The notes under the pieces were generated by a model. It did not search any database. It was given only the letters and a program-made list of their open reading frames with translations, and was not told the DNA's origin. This document shows positions 18,397 to 26,120 of a stretch of DNA of 64,000 nucleotides, piece by piece. The DNA is taken from the NCBI RefSeq assembly GCF_000967865.1, contig NZ_JXRU01000032.1, positions 62,001-126,000 on the forward strand, given 5' to 3'. The translations under genes were made by a program, and so were the position numbers. The stretch is from Microbacterium sp. SA39. Lineage in GTDB: Bacteria; Actinomycetota; Actinomycetes; Actinomycetales; Microbacteriaceae. How positions within the stretch are numbered: the stretch's first letter is position 1; each line of letters opens with the position of its first letter.

Positions 18397-20117
18397 CCGT
18401 CTCCGACAACATGTCTGCCGAACAGAGCGACATCCTGCTCGACGTGCAGGACCTCTCGGTCGAATACGCCTCGCCCGGCACGACTCCGGTGACCGCCGTG
18501 CACGACGTGTCGTTCACGCTGCGACGCGGCGAGTTCGTCGGCCTGGTCGGCGAGTCCGGCTCGGGCAAGTCCACGCTGGGCTTCGCGCTCACGCGCCTGC
18601 AGAAGCCGCCGGCTCGCATCAACGGTGGTCGCATCCTCTTCGGCGGCCGCGACATCCGCGAGCTGGGCACCGAAGAGCTCCGGCAGCAGCGACAGGGCGG
18701 CTTCGCGATGGTGCTGCAGTCGGGCATGAACGCGCTCAACCCGGTGCGGACGATCGGCTCCCATTTCCAGGACATCTTCGCCGCGCACGGACACGTGCCG
18801 CGCGAAGCGCGCGATGCGCGTGCCAGGGAACTGATCGGCAAGGTCGGTCTCCAGGCCGAGGTGCTGGGACGGTACCCGGGAGAGCTCTCCGGCGGCATGC
18901 GCCAGCGGGCGTCCATCGCGCTCGCGCTGTCGCTCGAACCGCAGCTCATGGTGTTCGACGAGCCGACGACCGCGCTCGACGTTCTCGTGCAGCACGCCGT
19001 GATGGACACCATCAAGGAGCTGCAGCGCACGGAGCACTTCACCGCGATCCTGATCAGCCATGACCTCGGCATCGTCCTCGAGGCCACCGATCGTGTGATG
19101 GTCATGCACGAGGGCCGGATCGTCGAGGATGCTCCGAGCCGGAAGATCCTCGACGATCCGAGTGACGAGTACACGCGGATGCTGCTGAGCCACTACGCCG
19201 ATCCGCGGGCGAAGACGATCTCGATCCCGGGCTTCGTCGACCTCGGCACGCGGCGACGCGAGGGCCGCTCCCGGACCGACGTCACGGAGACCGTGCCGAC
19301 CGTGTCCGAGCGCGACACCCGACGGGCGGACGCGGCGATCGTGGTCGAGGGTGTGTCGAAGCACTACCCGGCACCGCGCCGCGGGCAGGAAGCCGTCACC
19401 GCGGTCGACGACGTGTCGTTCCGGTTGGAGCCGGGCGAGGCGCTCGCCCTCGTCGGAGCATCCGGATCGGGGAAGTCCACCATCGCGAAGCTGATCACCG
19501 GCGTCGAGAAGCCGAGTTCCGGTTCGGTGCGATTCGGTGACACCGACGTCGCCTCGTTGAAGCGGCGGGGACTGCGCGACCTGCGCAAGGACGTGCAGAT
19601 GGTGTTCCAGGATCCGTACGCGGCGTTGAACCCGCTGCACACGGTCGAATACGCGCTCACCCGCCCGGTCATGAACTACACGAAGCTGCGCGGCCAGGAG
19701 GCGCGGGCGCGAGTGCTCGAGCTTCTCGAGACCGTGGGCCTCACGCCGGTCGAGCAGTTCGCGGCGAAGCTGCCGCACCAGCTCTCCGGAGGGCAGCGCC
19801 AGCGCGTCGTGATCGCCAGGGCGCTCGCGAGCGACCCGCAGGTGCTGATCGCCGATGAGCCCGTGTCGATGCTCGACGTCTCGCTCCGCGCCGGAGTGCT
19901 GGCACTGCTCGAGGATCTGCGCGAGCGCTGGGGCATCAGCATGCTCTACATCACGCACGACCTGCTGAGCGCGCGCCTCGTGACCGAGAACATCCTGGTG
20001 CTGAACAGCGGACGGGTCGTCGAGCGAGGCGAGACCTCGCAGGTGCTGCAGCATCCGGAGGACCCGTACACGATCCAGCTGCTGGACGCCGTGCCCAATC
20101 CCGCTCGAATTCGATAG
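18393..20117 (+). CDS. ABC transporter ATP-binding protein with two fused nucleotide-binding domains (DppD-DppF type)
   Basis: 574 aa. The first ATPase domain has Walker A GESGSGKSTLGFALT, signature LSGGMRQRASIAL and Walker B LMVFDEPTTALD; the second, after a linker around residues 275-305, has GASGSGKSTIAKL, LSGGQRQRVVIARAL and VLIADEPVSMLD. One polypeptide thus replaces DppD and DppF. The start is the ATGA overlap with the permease stop; an earlier open frame from 18276 is inside the permease gene. The GH1 gene follows after 20 bp. Confidence 0.93.
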   Translation: MTVSDNMSAEQSDILLDVQDLSVEYASPGTTPVTAVHDVSFTLRRGEFVGLVGESGSGKSTLGFALTRLQKPPARINGGRILFGGRDIRELGTEELRQQRQGGFAMVLQSGMNALNPVRTIGSHFQDIFAAHGHVPREARDARARELIGKVGLQAEVLGRYPGELSGGMRQRASIALALSLEPQLMVFDEPTTALDVLVQHAVMDTIKELQRTEHFTAILISHDLGIVLEATDRVMVMHEGRIVEDAPSRKILDDPSDEYTRMLLSHYADPRAKTISIPGFVDLGTRRREGRSRTDVTETVPTVSERDTRRADAAIVVEGVSKHYPAPRRGQEAVTAVDDVSFRLEPGEALALVGASGSGKSTIAKLITGVEKPSSGSVRFGDTDVASLKRRGLRDLRKDVQMVFQDPYAALNPLHTVEYALTRPVMNYTKLRGQEARARVLELLETVGLTPVEQFAAKLPHQLSGGQRQRVVIARALASDPQVLIADEPVSMLDVSLRAGVLALLEDLRERWGISMLYITHDLLSARLVTENILVLNSGRVVERGETSQVLQHPEDPYTIQLLDAVPNPARIR

Positions 20118-20137
20118 AACGACCGAAAGGAGCACTC

Positions 20138-21307
20138 GTGCTCACATTCCCTGACGGCTTTCTCTGGGGAGCTGCGACCGCGGCCCATCAGGTGGAGGGG
20201 AACAACACGACCAGCAACTGGTGGACCATGGAGCACGCTCCGGGTTCGTCGATGGTGGAGCCCTCCGGCGACGCCGCGGATCACTTCCACCGGTACCCGG
20301 AGGACATGCGCCTGCTGGCGGATGCCGGGCTCAACTCCTACCGGTTCTCGGTGGAGTGGGCGCGCATAGAGCCGGAGCGCGGGTTCGTCTCGCGCGCCAT
20401 GCTCGACCACTACCGCCGCATGATCGACACCGCCCGCGAGAACGGGCTCGACCCGACGGTCACCCTGATGCACTTCACCGTGCCGCAGTGGTTCCAGAAG
20501 GACGGCTTCTGGCGGGCCGATGACGCGGTCGACCTCTTCGCGCGCTACGTCGAGACGGTGCTGCCGATCCTCGACGGTGTGCGGTACGTCTGCACGATCA
20601 ACGAGCCCAACATCGCGGCGATGCTCGCCGGGGGAGAGGATGCCGCGAACCTCGTGGCCTTCGGTCTGCCCAACCCCGACCTCGCGGTCGCGGACACGCT
20701 GCTCGACGCCCACCACCGGGCATCCGAGATCCTGCACTCCGTCGCAGGCGTCCAGGCCGGCTGGACCATCGCGACGCAGGCCTTCCACTCCACCGGCGAG
20801 CCGGGTGCGGACGAGATGGTCGCCACCTACGGCGATCCGCGTGACCACTGGTACCTCGACCAGTCCGCCGGCGACGACTTCGTCGGCGTGCAGGCATACA
20901 CCCGCACGTTCATCGGTCCGGAGGGGCCGCGACCGGTCGCGGACGACGCCGAGACCACGCTCACCGGCTGGGAATTCTTCCCCGAGGCGCTCGAGCTGGG
21001 CGTGCGCAGCGCCTGGGAGCGCAGCGGCGGTGTGCCGGTGCTCGTGACCGAGAACGGCATCGCGACCGCCGACGACGCACGCCGGATCGCCTACACGCAG
21101 GGTGCGCTCGAGGGTCTGCATCGGGCGATCTCCGACGGCATCGACGTGCGGGCGTACCAGCACTGGAGCGCGCTCGACAACTACGAGTGGGCGAGCGGCT
21201 TCGCGCCGACGTTCGGGCTGATCGGCTTCGACCACGAGACGTTCGCGCGCTCGCCGAAGCCGAGCCTCGCGTGGCTCGGCGAGGTCGCGAGGCGTAACGG
21301 CCTGTGA
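20138..21307 (+). CDS. Glycoside hydrolase family 1 beta-glucosidase-like enzyme
   Basis: 389 aa with the GH1 N-terminus FPDGFLWGAATAAHQVEGNN. The acid/base glutamate is E156 in CTINEPNIA, the nucleophile E305 in VTENGIAT. It is shorter than the usual 440-480 aa, so some surface loops are missing, but both catalytic motifs are intact. No signal peptide, so it likely hydrolyses imported beta-glycosides in the cytosol. The GTG start follows GAAAGGAG at 6 nt. Last gene of the LacI-controlled importer operon. Confidence 0.9.
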   Translation: MLTFPDGFLWGAATAAHQVEGNNTTSNWWTMEHAPGSSMVEPSGDAADHFHRYPEDMRLLADAGLNSYRFSVEWARIEPERGFVSRAMLDHYRRMIDTARENGLDPTVTLMHFTVPQWFQKDGFWRADDAVDLFARYVETVLPILDGVRYVCTINEPNIAAMLAGGEDAANLVAFGLPNPDLAVADTLLDAHHRASEILHSVAGVQAGWTIATQAFHSTGEPGADEMVATYGDPRDHWYLDQSAGDDFVGVQAYTRTFIGPEGPRPVADDAETTLTGWEFFPEALELGVRSAWERSGGVPVLVTENGIATADDARRIAYTQGALEGLHRAISDGIDVRAYQHWSALDNYEWASGFAPTFGLIGFDHETFARSPKPSLAWLGEVARRNGL

Positions 21308-21322
21308 CATAGACAGCGGGGT

Positions 21323-21328
21323 TACGCT
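21323..21328 (+). promoter_or_regulatory. -10 element TACGCT of the molybdopterin oxidoreductase gene
   Basis: The hexamer ends 6 nt before ATG 21335 in a 27-bp gap, with no Shine-Dalgarno visible, consistent with a leaderless mRNA. Confidence 0.5.
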
Positions 21329-21334
21329 CGGGAC

Positions 21335-22873
21335 ATGACCCACGCGAACCGCGAGAAGCGGGATGACCGGCTGCGCGCGGCGGCCGCGGGCTTGAGCGCC
21401 GCGGTCGTCGGCGTCGGCGCGGCGGAGCTGGTAGCGGCGATCGTCGAGCCGGCCGCCAGTCCCTTCGCCGTGATCGGGAGCGGGCTCATCGACCTCGCGC
21501 CGAGCTGGGCGAAGGACACGGCGATCGCGCTGTTCGGCACGGGCGACAAGGTGGCGCTGCTGGTGGGCATCGCGATCGTTCTCGCGGTCGTCGCCGCACT
21601 CGCCGGCGTTCTCGAGCTGCGACGCTCGGGCGTCGGCGCGGTGATCCTCGGGGCCCTCGGTGCCCTGGCCGTCGTCGCTGCGATGATCCGCCCCGGAGCT
21701 GGACCTTTCGCGTTCCTGCCGGGGATCGTCGCGGGGCTCGTCGCCGTGCTCGTCCTGCAGTTCCTCATCCGGCGGCTGCGCCCCGTCGCCGGACTCCCGG
21801 TCGACGGCGCGGATCGTCGACGTTTCCTCGTCTGGACCGCCGGTGCGGCGGCCGTCGGTGTCGCAACTCTGATCGTCGGCAATGTCGCCCGCGGGGCGAC
21901 CCGGTCGATCGAGGCGGTCCGCGACGCGTTGCGCCTTCCGTCGGCGGCCCGCAAGGCCGCGGCCGTTTCCGCGGGTGCCGAGCTCGACATCCTCGGCCTC
22001 GCCCCCGTGGTGACGCCGAATGCCGACTTCTACCGGATCGACACGGCGTTGATCGTGCCCAGGATCGACCCCGCCGACTGGTCGCTGCGCATCCACGGCA
22101 TGGTCGACCGCGAGGTCGTGATCTCGTGGGACGAGCTGCTCGCGCTGCCGATGCAGGAGGCGGATGTCACCCTCGCCTGCGTCTCGAACGAGGTCGGCGG
22201 CTCGCTGATCGGGAACGCGCGCTGGCTCGGGCATCCGATCCGGGAACTCCTCGCTCGTGCCGGCGTCTCGGCGGATGCCGACATGGTGCTGTCGACCTCG
22301 TCGGACGGGTTCACGGCGTCCACTCCGCTCGAGGCTCTCACCGACGACCGCGACTCCCTGCTCGCGGTCGGCATGAACGGCGAACCGCTGCCGCTGGAAC
22401 ACGGGTTCCCGGTGCGGATGGTGGTGCCGGGGCTCTACGGCTACGTCTCGGCGACCAAGTGGGTCACCCAGCTCGAGGTCACGCGCTTCGATCGGGCCCA
22501 GGCCTACTGGACCCCTCGCGGGTGGTCCGAGCGCGGGCCGATCAAGCTGCAGTCGCGCATCGACGTGCCCCGCGGTTCGGTCGACGCGGGCGAGACCGTG
22601 ATCGCCGGCATGGCCTGGCAGCAGCACGTCGGCGTCGAGGGCGTCGAGGTCCGCATCGACGACGGCGAGTGGCAGCGCGCAGAGCTCGCGACGGCGATCT
22701 CGGATGACACCTGGGTGCAGTGGAGCGTCCCGTGGACCGCGGAGAGCGGTCGGCACTCGATCGAGTGCCGCGCGATCGGCGCGGAGGGGGAGACGCAGAC
22801 TCCCGATCGGGCAGCTCCCGCGCCGGACGGAGCCCAGGGCTGGCACCGCATCGAGGTTTCGGTGGGCGCGTAA
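21335..22873 (+). CDS. Membrane-anchored molybdopterin-dependent oxidoreductase (sulfite oxidase fold)
   Basis: 512 aa. The first about 200 residues hold roughly five hydrophobic segments, with RRRFLVWTAGAAAVGVATL as the last, so the catalytic part is probably extracytoplasmic. The Oxidored_molyb domain follows, with the molybdenum ligand Cys at about residue 282 in LACVSNEVGGSLIGNARW. A C-terminal dimerisation-like beta domain (GVEVRIDDGEWQRAELA) ends the protein. YedY or sulfite oxidase relatives act on S- or N-oxides; the substrate is unknown, and no molybdopterin biosynthesis gene is nearby. Confidence 0.88.
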   Translation: MTHANREKRDDRLRAAAAGLSAAVVGVGAAELVAAIVEPAASPFAVIGSGLIDLAPSWAKDTAIALFGTGDKVALLVGIAIVLAVVAALAGVLELRRSGVGAVILGALGALAVVAAMIRPGAGPFAFLPGIVAGLVAVLVLQFLIRRLRPVAGLPVDGADRRRFLVWTAGAAAVGVATLIVGNVARGATRSIEAVRDALRLPSAARKAAAVSAGAELDILGLAPVVTPNADFYRIDTALIVPRIDPADWSLRIHGMVDREVVISWDELLALPMQEADVTLACVSNEVGGSLIGNARWLGHPIRELLARAGVSADADMVLSTSSDGFTASTPLEALTDDRDSLLAVGMNGEPLPLEHGFPVRMVVPGLYGYVSATKWVTQLEVTRFDRAQAYWTPRGWSERGPIKLQSRIDVPRGSVDAGETVIAGMAWQQHVGVEGVEVRIDDGEWQRAELATAISDDTWVQWSVPWTAESGRHSIECRAIGAEGETQTPDRAAPAPDGAQGWHRIEVSVGA

Positions 22874-22892
22874 CCACCACCGGCCCGGCACC

Positions 22893-22898
22893 TAGAAT
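22893..22898 (+). promoter_or_regulatory. -10 element TAGAAT of metG
   Basis: A good match to TAnnnT ending 7 nt before ATG 22906. No Shine-Dalgarno is seen in the 32-bp gap. Confidence 0.55.
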
Positions 22899-22905
22899 TG
22901 ACCCC

Positions 22906-24483
22906 ATGCCCGCAGGCGAATCGTTCTATATCACCACGCCCATCTACTACCCCTCCGATGTGCCGCACATCGGCCACGGGTACACGACGGTAGCGGTCGA
23001 CACCCTCGCTCGGTGGCACCGCCAGGCCGGCGACGACACCTGGATGCTGACGGGCACCGACGAGCACGGCCAGAAGATGCTGCGGGCCGCGGCCGCGAAC
23101 AACGTCACGCCGCAGGAGTGGGTCGACAAGCTCGTCAGCGAGAGCTGGTTCCCGCTGCTGACGACGCTCGACGTCGCCAACGACGACTTCATCCGCACCA
23201 CGCAGGAGCGTCACGAGACGAACGTGCAGACGTTCTTCCAGCGCCTGTACGACCGCGGCTACATCTACGCGGGCGAGTACGAGGCCCTCTACTGTGTGGG
23301 CTGCGAGGAGTTCAAGCCCGAGTCCGAGATCGTCGACGGCACCGGCCCCTTCGAGGGATTGAAGGTCTGCGCGATCCACTCGAAGCCGCTGGAACTGCTG
23401 CAGGAGAAGAACTACTTCTTCAAGCTCAGCGAGTTCCAGGACCGCCTGCTCGACCTGTACCGCACGCAGCCCGACTTCGTCCGCCCCGACTCGGCGCGCA
23501 ACGAGGTCGTCTCGTTCGTCAGCCAGGGACTGAAGGACCTGTCGATCTCGCGTTCGACGTTCGACTGGGGCATTCCGCTGCCGTGGGACGAGTCGCACGT
23601 CATCTACGTGTGGGTCGACGCACTGCTCAACTACGCCACCGCGGTCGGCTACGGCGCCGACGAGGAGACCTTCGCGCGCCGCTGGCCCGCGTACCACGTG
23701 GTCGGCAAGGACATCCTCCGCTTCCACGCCGTGATCTGGCCGGCGCTGCTGATGGCCGCAGGGCTCGAGGTGCCGAAGGGCGTGTTCGCGCACGGCTGGC
23801 TGCTCGTGGGCGGCGAGAAGATGTCGAAGTCGAAGCTCACCGGCATCGCGCCGACCGAGATCACCGACGTCTTCGGCTCAGACGCGTACCGCTACTACTT
23901 CCTGTCGGCGATCGCCTTCGGGCAGGACGGGTCGTTCTCGTGGGAAGACCTCTCCGCGCGGTACCAGTCCGAGCTCGCGAACGGCTTCGGCAACCTCGCC
24001 TCGCGCACCACGGCGATGATCGAGAAGTACTTCTCTGGGCTCGTGCCGCCGGCTGCCGAGTACATCGAGCAGGACCTCGCGATCCAGAAGATCGTCGCGG
24101 ATGCCTCGACGAAGGCGGATGCCGCCGTCGCGCAGTTCCGCATCGACGAGGCCATCTCGGCGATCTGGACGATCGTCGACGCGCTGAACGGGTACATCAC
24201 CGAGAACGAGCCGTGGGCTCTGGCCCGCGACGAGGCCCAGCGCGAGCGCCTCGGCACCGTGCTCTACACCTGCGCCGAGGGGTTGCGTGCGCTCGCCGTG
24301 CTGCTCTCGCCGGTCATGCCGCAGTCGACCGAGAAGCTCTGGCACGCGCTGGGCGCCGGTGACTCGCTCGGCCGCCTGCAGAACCAGCCCATCCGTGAGG
24401 CCGGCACCTGGGGCGCGCTGCGCCCCGGAACGAGCGTCAACGCGCTCGCGCCGCTGTTCCCGCGGGTGGAGTCCACGGCCTGA
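22906..24483 (+). CDS. metG: Methionine--tRNA ligase
   Basis: 525 aa, class I synthetase. FYITTPIYYPSDVPHIGHGY carries the HIGH motif, GTDEHGQKM and YCVGCEEF follow, and KMSKSKLTG is the KMSKS loop. The C-terminal helical anticodon-binding domain is present; the dimerisation domain found in longer MetRS is absent. The open frame extends back into the upstream gene, but ATG 22906 fits both the alignment with the family and the TAGAAT hexamer. tatD starts 4 nt after its stop. Confidence 0.96.
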   Translation: MPAGESFYITTPIYYPSDVPHIGHGYTTVAVDTLARWHRQAGDDTWMLTGTDEHGQKMLRAAAANNVTPQEWVDKLVSESWFPLLTTLDVANDDFIRTTQERHETNVQTFFQRLYDRGYIYAGEYEALYCVGCEEFKPESEIVDGTGPFEGLKVCAIHSKPLELLQEKNYFFKLSEFQDRLLDLYRTQPDFVRPDSARNEVVSFVSQGLKDLSISRSTFDWGIPLPWDESHVIYVWVDALLNYATAVGYGADEETFARRWPAYHVVGKDILRFHAVIWPALLMAAGLEVPKGVFAHGWLLVGGEKMSKSKLTGIAPTEITDVFGSDAYRYYFLSAIAFGQDGSFSWEDLSARYQSELANGFGNLASRTTAMIEKYFSGLVPPAAEYIEQDLAIQKIVADASTKADAAVAQFRIDEAISAIWTIVDALNGYITENEPWALARDEAQRERLGTVLYTCAEGLRALAVLLSPVMPQSTEKLWHALGAGDSLGRLQNQPIREAGTWGALRPGTSVNALAPLFPRVESTA

Positions 24484-24486
24484 CGC

Positions 24487-25377
24487 ATGGCTGACACGTA
24501 CGTCCGCGAGCGCTCCGGAGACGGCCGCAAGGATCTGAAGTATCCGGCCGCTCCCGAGCCGCTCGCGGTGCCCGTCTACGACAACCATGCGCATCTCGAG
24601 ATCCTCGACGGCGACGAGCCGCTGTCGCTGACAGAGCAGCTCGACCGCGCCGCCGCCGTCGGCATCGCCGGTGTGATCCAGGCGTCGGGCGATATCGAGT
24701 CGTCGCGGTGGGCGGTGGAGGCCGCGACATCCGATCCTCGTGTGCTGGCGGCTGTGGCGATCCATCCGAATGACGCGCCGACCTACGCCGAGGAGGGTCG
24801 TCTCGGCGGTGTCGGTCTGGATGAGGCGATCGCCGTGATCGACGAACTCGCCGCGCACCCGCGGGCGAGAGCGATCGGCGAGACGGGGCTGGACTTCTTC
24901 CGCACCGAACCCGAGCGGCAGGCGCCCCAGCACGAGTCGTTCGAGGCGCACATCGCGCTCGCCAAGAAGCACGGCATCGCGATGCAGATCCACGATCGCG
25001 ACGCGCACGACGCCGTTCTCGAGACGCTCGCCCGCGTCGGGGCGCCCGACCGCACGGTGTTCCACTGCTTCTCCGGCGACGACGCGATGGCGAAGATCTG
25101 CGCGGATGCCGGCTACCACCTGTCCTTCGCCGGGAACGTGACGTTCAAGAACGCGCAGAACCTGCGCGATGCGCTGAAGGTCACCCCGCTCGACCGCATC
25201 CTCGTCGAGACGGATGCGCCGTTCCTCACGCCCGTCCCGTTGCGTGGTCGGCCCAACGCCCCGTACCTCGTGCCGATCACCGTGCGGTTGATGGCCGCAG
25301 AGCTCGGACTCGACGTCGATGAGCTCTCCGCGCAGATCGCCGCGAACACGCTCCGCGTCTACGGGTCCTTCGACTGA
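24487..25377 (+). CDS. tatD: TatD family metal-dependent DNase
   Basis: 296 aa TIM-barrel hydrolase. Metal-binding residues are visible in DNHAHLEIL (HxH), GETGLDFF (Glu), QIHDRDAH, FHCFSGD and VETDAPFLTPVP (Asp). Homologues are 3'-5' exonucleases involved in DNA repair and in DNA turnover. The gene is cotranscribed with metG, an arrangement common in actinobacteria, and begins 4 nt after it. A short N-terminal extension (about 30 residues) precedes the first conserved strand. Confidence 0.93.
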   Translation: MADTYVRERSGDGRKDLKYPAAPEPLAVPVYDNHAHLEILDGDEPLSLTEQLDRAAAVGIAGVIQASGDIESSRWAVEAATSDPRVLAAVAIHPNDAPTYAEEGRLGGVGLDEAIAVIDELAAHPRARAIGETGLDFFRTEPERQAPQHESFEAHIALAKKHGIAMQIHDRDAHDAVLETLARVGAPDRTVFHCFSGDDAMAKICADAGYHLSFAGNVTFKNAQNLRDALKVTPLDRILVETDAPFLTPVPLRGRPNAPYLVPITVRLMAAELGLDVDELSAQIAANTLRVYGSFD

Positions 25378-25386
25378 CCGCCGGGA

Positions 25387-25418
25387 TGTAGTCGCATCGT
25401 GATAGATTCGCGACTACA
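25387..25418. promoter_or_regulatory. Inverted repeat around the toxin-antitoxin promoter
   Basis: Arms TGTAGTCGC and GCGACTACA are perfect 9-bp complements separated by 14 bp, and the spacer contains a -10-like TAGATT (25403-25408). The arrangement suits autorepression by the antitoxin or toxin-antitoxin complex. The antitoxin ATG lies 12 bp beyond, after AAGGAGG. Confidence 0.65.
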
Positions 25419-25430
25419 AGGAGGCGGATC

Positions 25431-25688
25431 ATGCAGCAAGTAGGAATTCGCGAACTGAAGACGCACCTCAGTACCTACGTCAGCGCGGCGCGCGCCGGCG
25501 AGAGCACGGTCATCACCGATCGGGGTGTGGCGGTCGCGAGACTCGTGCCGATCACGTCCGAGGATGCGCTCGAGAAGCTGATCGCCGAAGGCATCGCAAC
25601 CCGTCCCTCCGTTGCGCGTCGGCCACGCCCTGCACCGATCGACGCCGGGACCGCACTGAGCGATCTCGTCATCGAGCAGCGTGGATGA
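25431..25688 (+). CDS. Phd/YefM-family antitoxin
   Basis: 85 aa. The N-terminal MQQVGIRELKTHLSTYVSAA is the Phd/YefM DNA-binding fold, followed by ESTVITDRGVAVARLVPI; the Pro/Arg-rich C-terminus (residues 60-85) should wrap around and neutralise the toxin. AAGGAGG stands 6-7 nt before the ATG. Its stop overlaps the toxin ATG (ATGA), the usual coupling for type II systems. Confidence 0.88.
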   Translation: MQQVGIRELKTHLSTYVSAARAGESTVITDRGVAVARLVPITSEDALEKLIAEGIATRPSVARRPRPAPIDAGTALSDLVIEQRG

Positions 25689-26116
25689 TCGTCTACTTCG
25701 ACACCTCTGCGTTCATCCCGTTACTGCTGCAGGAGCCCGGAACACCGGTCGCTGCCCGGCTGTGGGATGAAGGCGCCGCAGTCTTCAGCTCGAGACTCAT
25801 CATCGTCGAAACTGCTGCCGCCATCGCGATGGGGCAGCGGATGAATCGCGTGTCGTGGAGCGAGGCTGATGCGCTGCGAGAAGCGAGCGGTGAGCTCCTC
25901 CGGCAGCTCACCCTGATCGAGGCCGCGCCCACGGTGGTCGAGGCAGCGGCGGAACTCGCCAGCCGACACGGACTGCGCGGTTACGACGCCATGCACCTCG
26001 CATCGGTGTCGATGGTGCTGACGCCCGGAGTGCTGATCGCGAGCGGAGACCATCGCCTTCTCGAGGCCGCGCTCGCGGAGGGCTTCGGGACCGTCGACAC
26101 GAGCGGTCGATCCTGA
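25685..26116 (+). CDS. PIN-domain toxin (VapC-like ribonuclease)
   Basis: 143 aa. PIN acidic residues: Asp in MIVYFDTSAFIPLLL, Glu in RLIIVETAAAIAM, Asp in LRGYDAMHLASVSM and Asp in LIASGDHRLLEAA. VapC toxins cleave tRNA or rRNA; the target here is unknown. Pairing with a Phd-type antitoxin rather than an AbrB or RHH antitoxin is common in actinobacteria. It ends 4 bp from the convergent MFS gene. Confidence 0.88.
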   Translation: MIVYFDTSAFIPLLLQEPGTPVAARLWDEGAAVFSSRLIIVETAAAIAMGQRMNRVSWSEADALREASGELLRQLTLIEAAPTVVEAAAELASRHGLRGYDAMHLASVSMVLTPGVLIASGDHRLLEAALAEGFGTVDTSGRS

Positions 26117-26120
26117 TCGC

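Noticed and set aside
19946..22891. 981-codon open frame on the minus strand
   Set aside because: Antisense to the ATPase end, GH1 and molybdopterin genes, all of which have clear family motifs.
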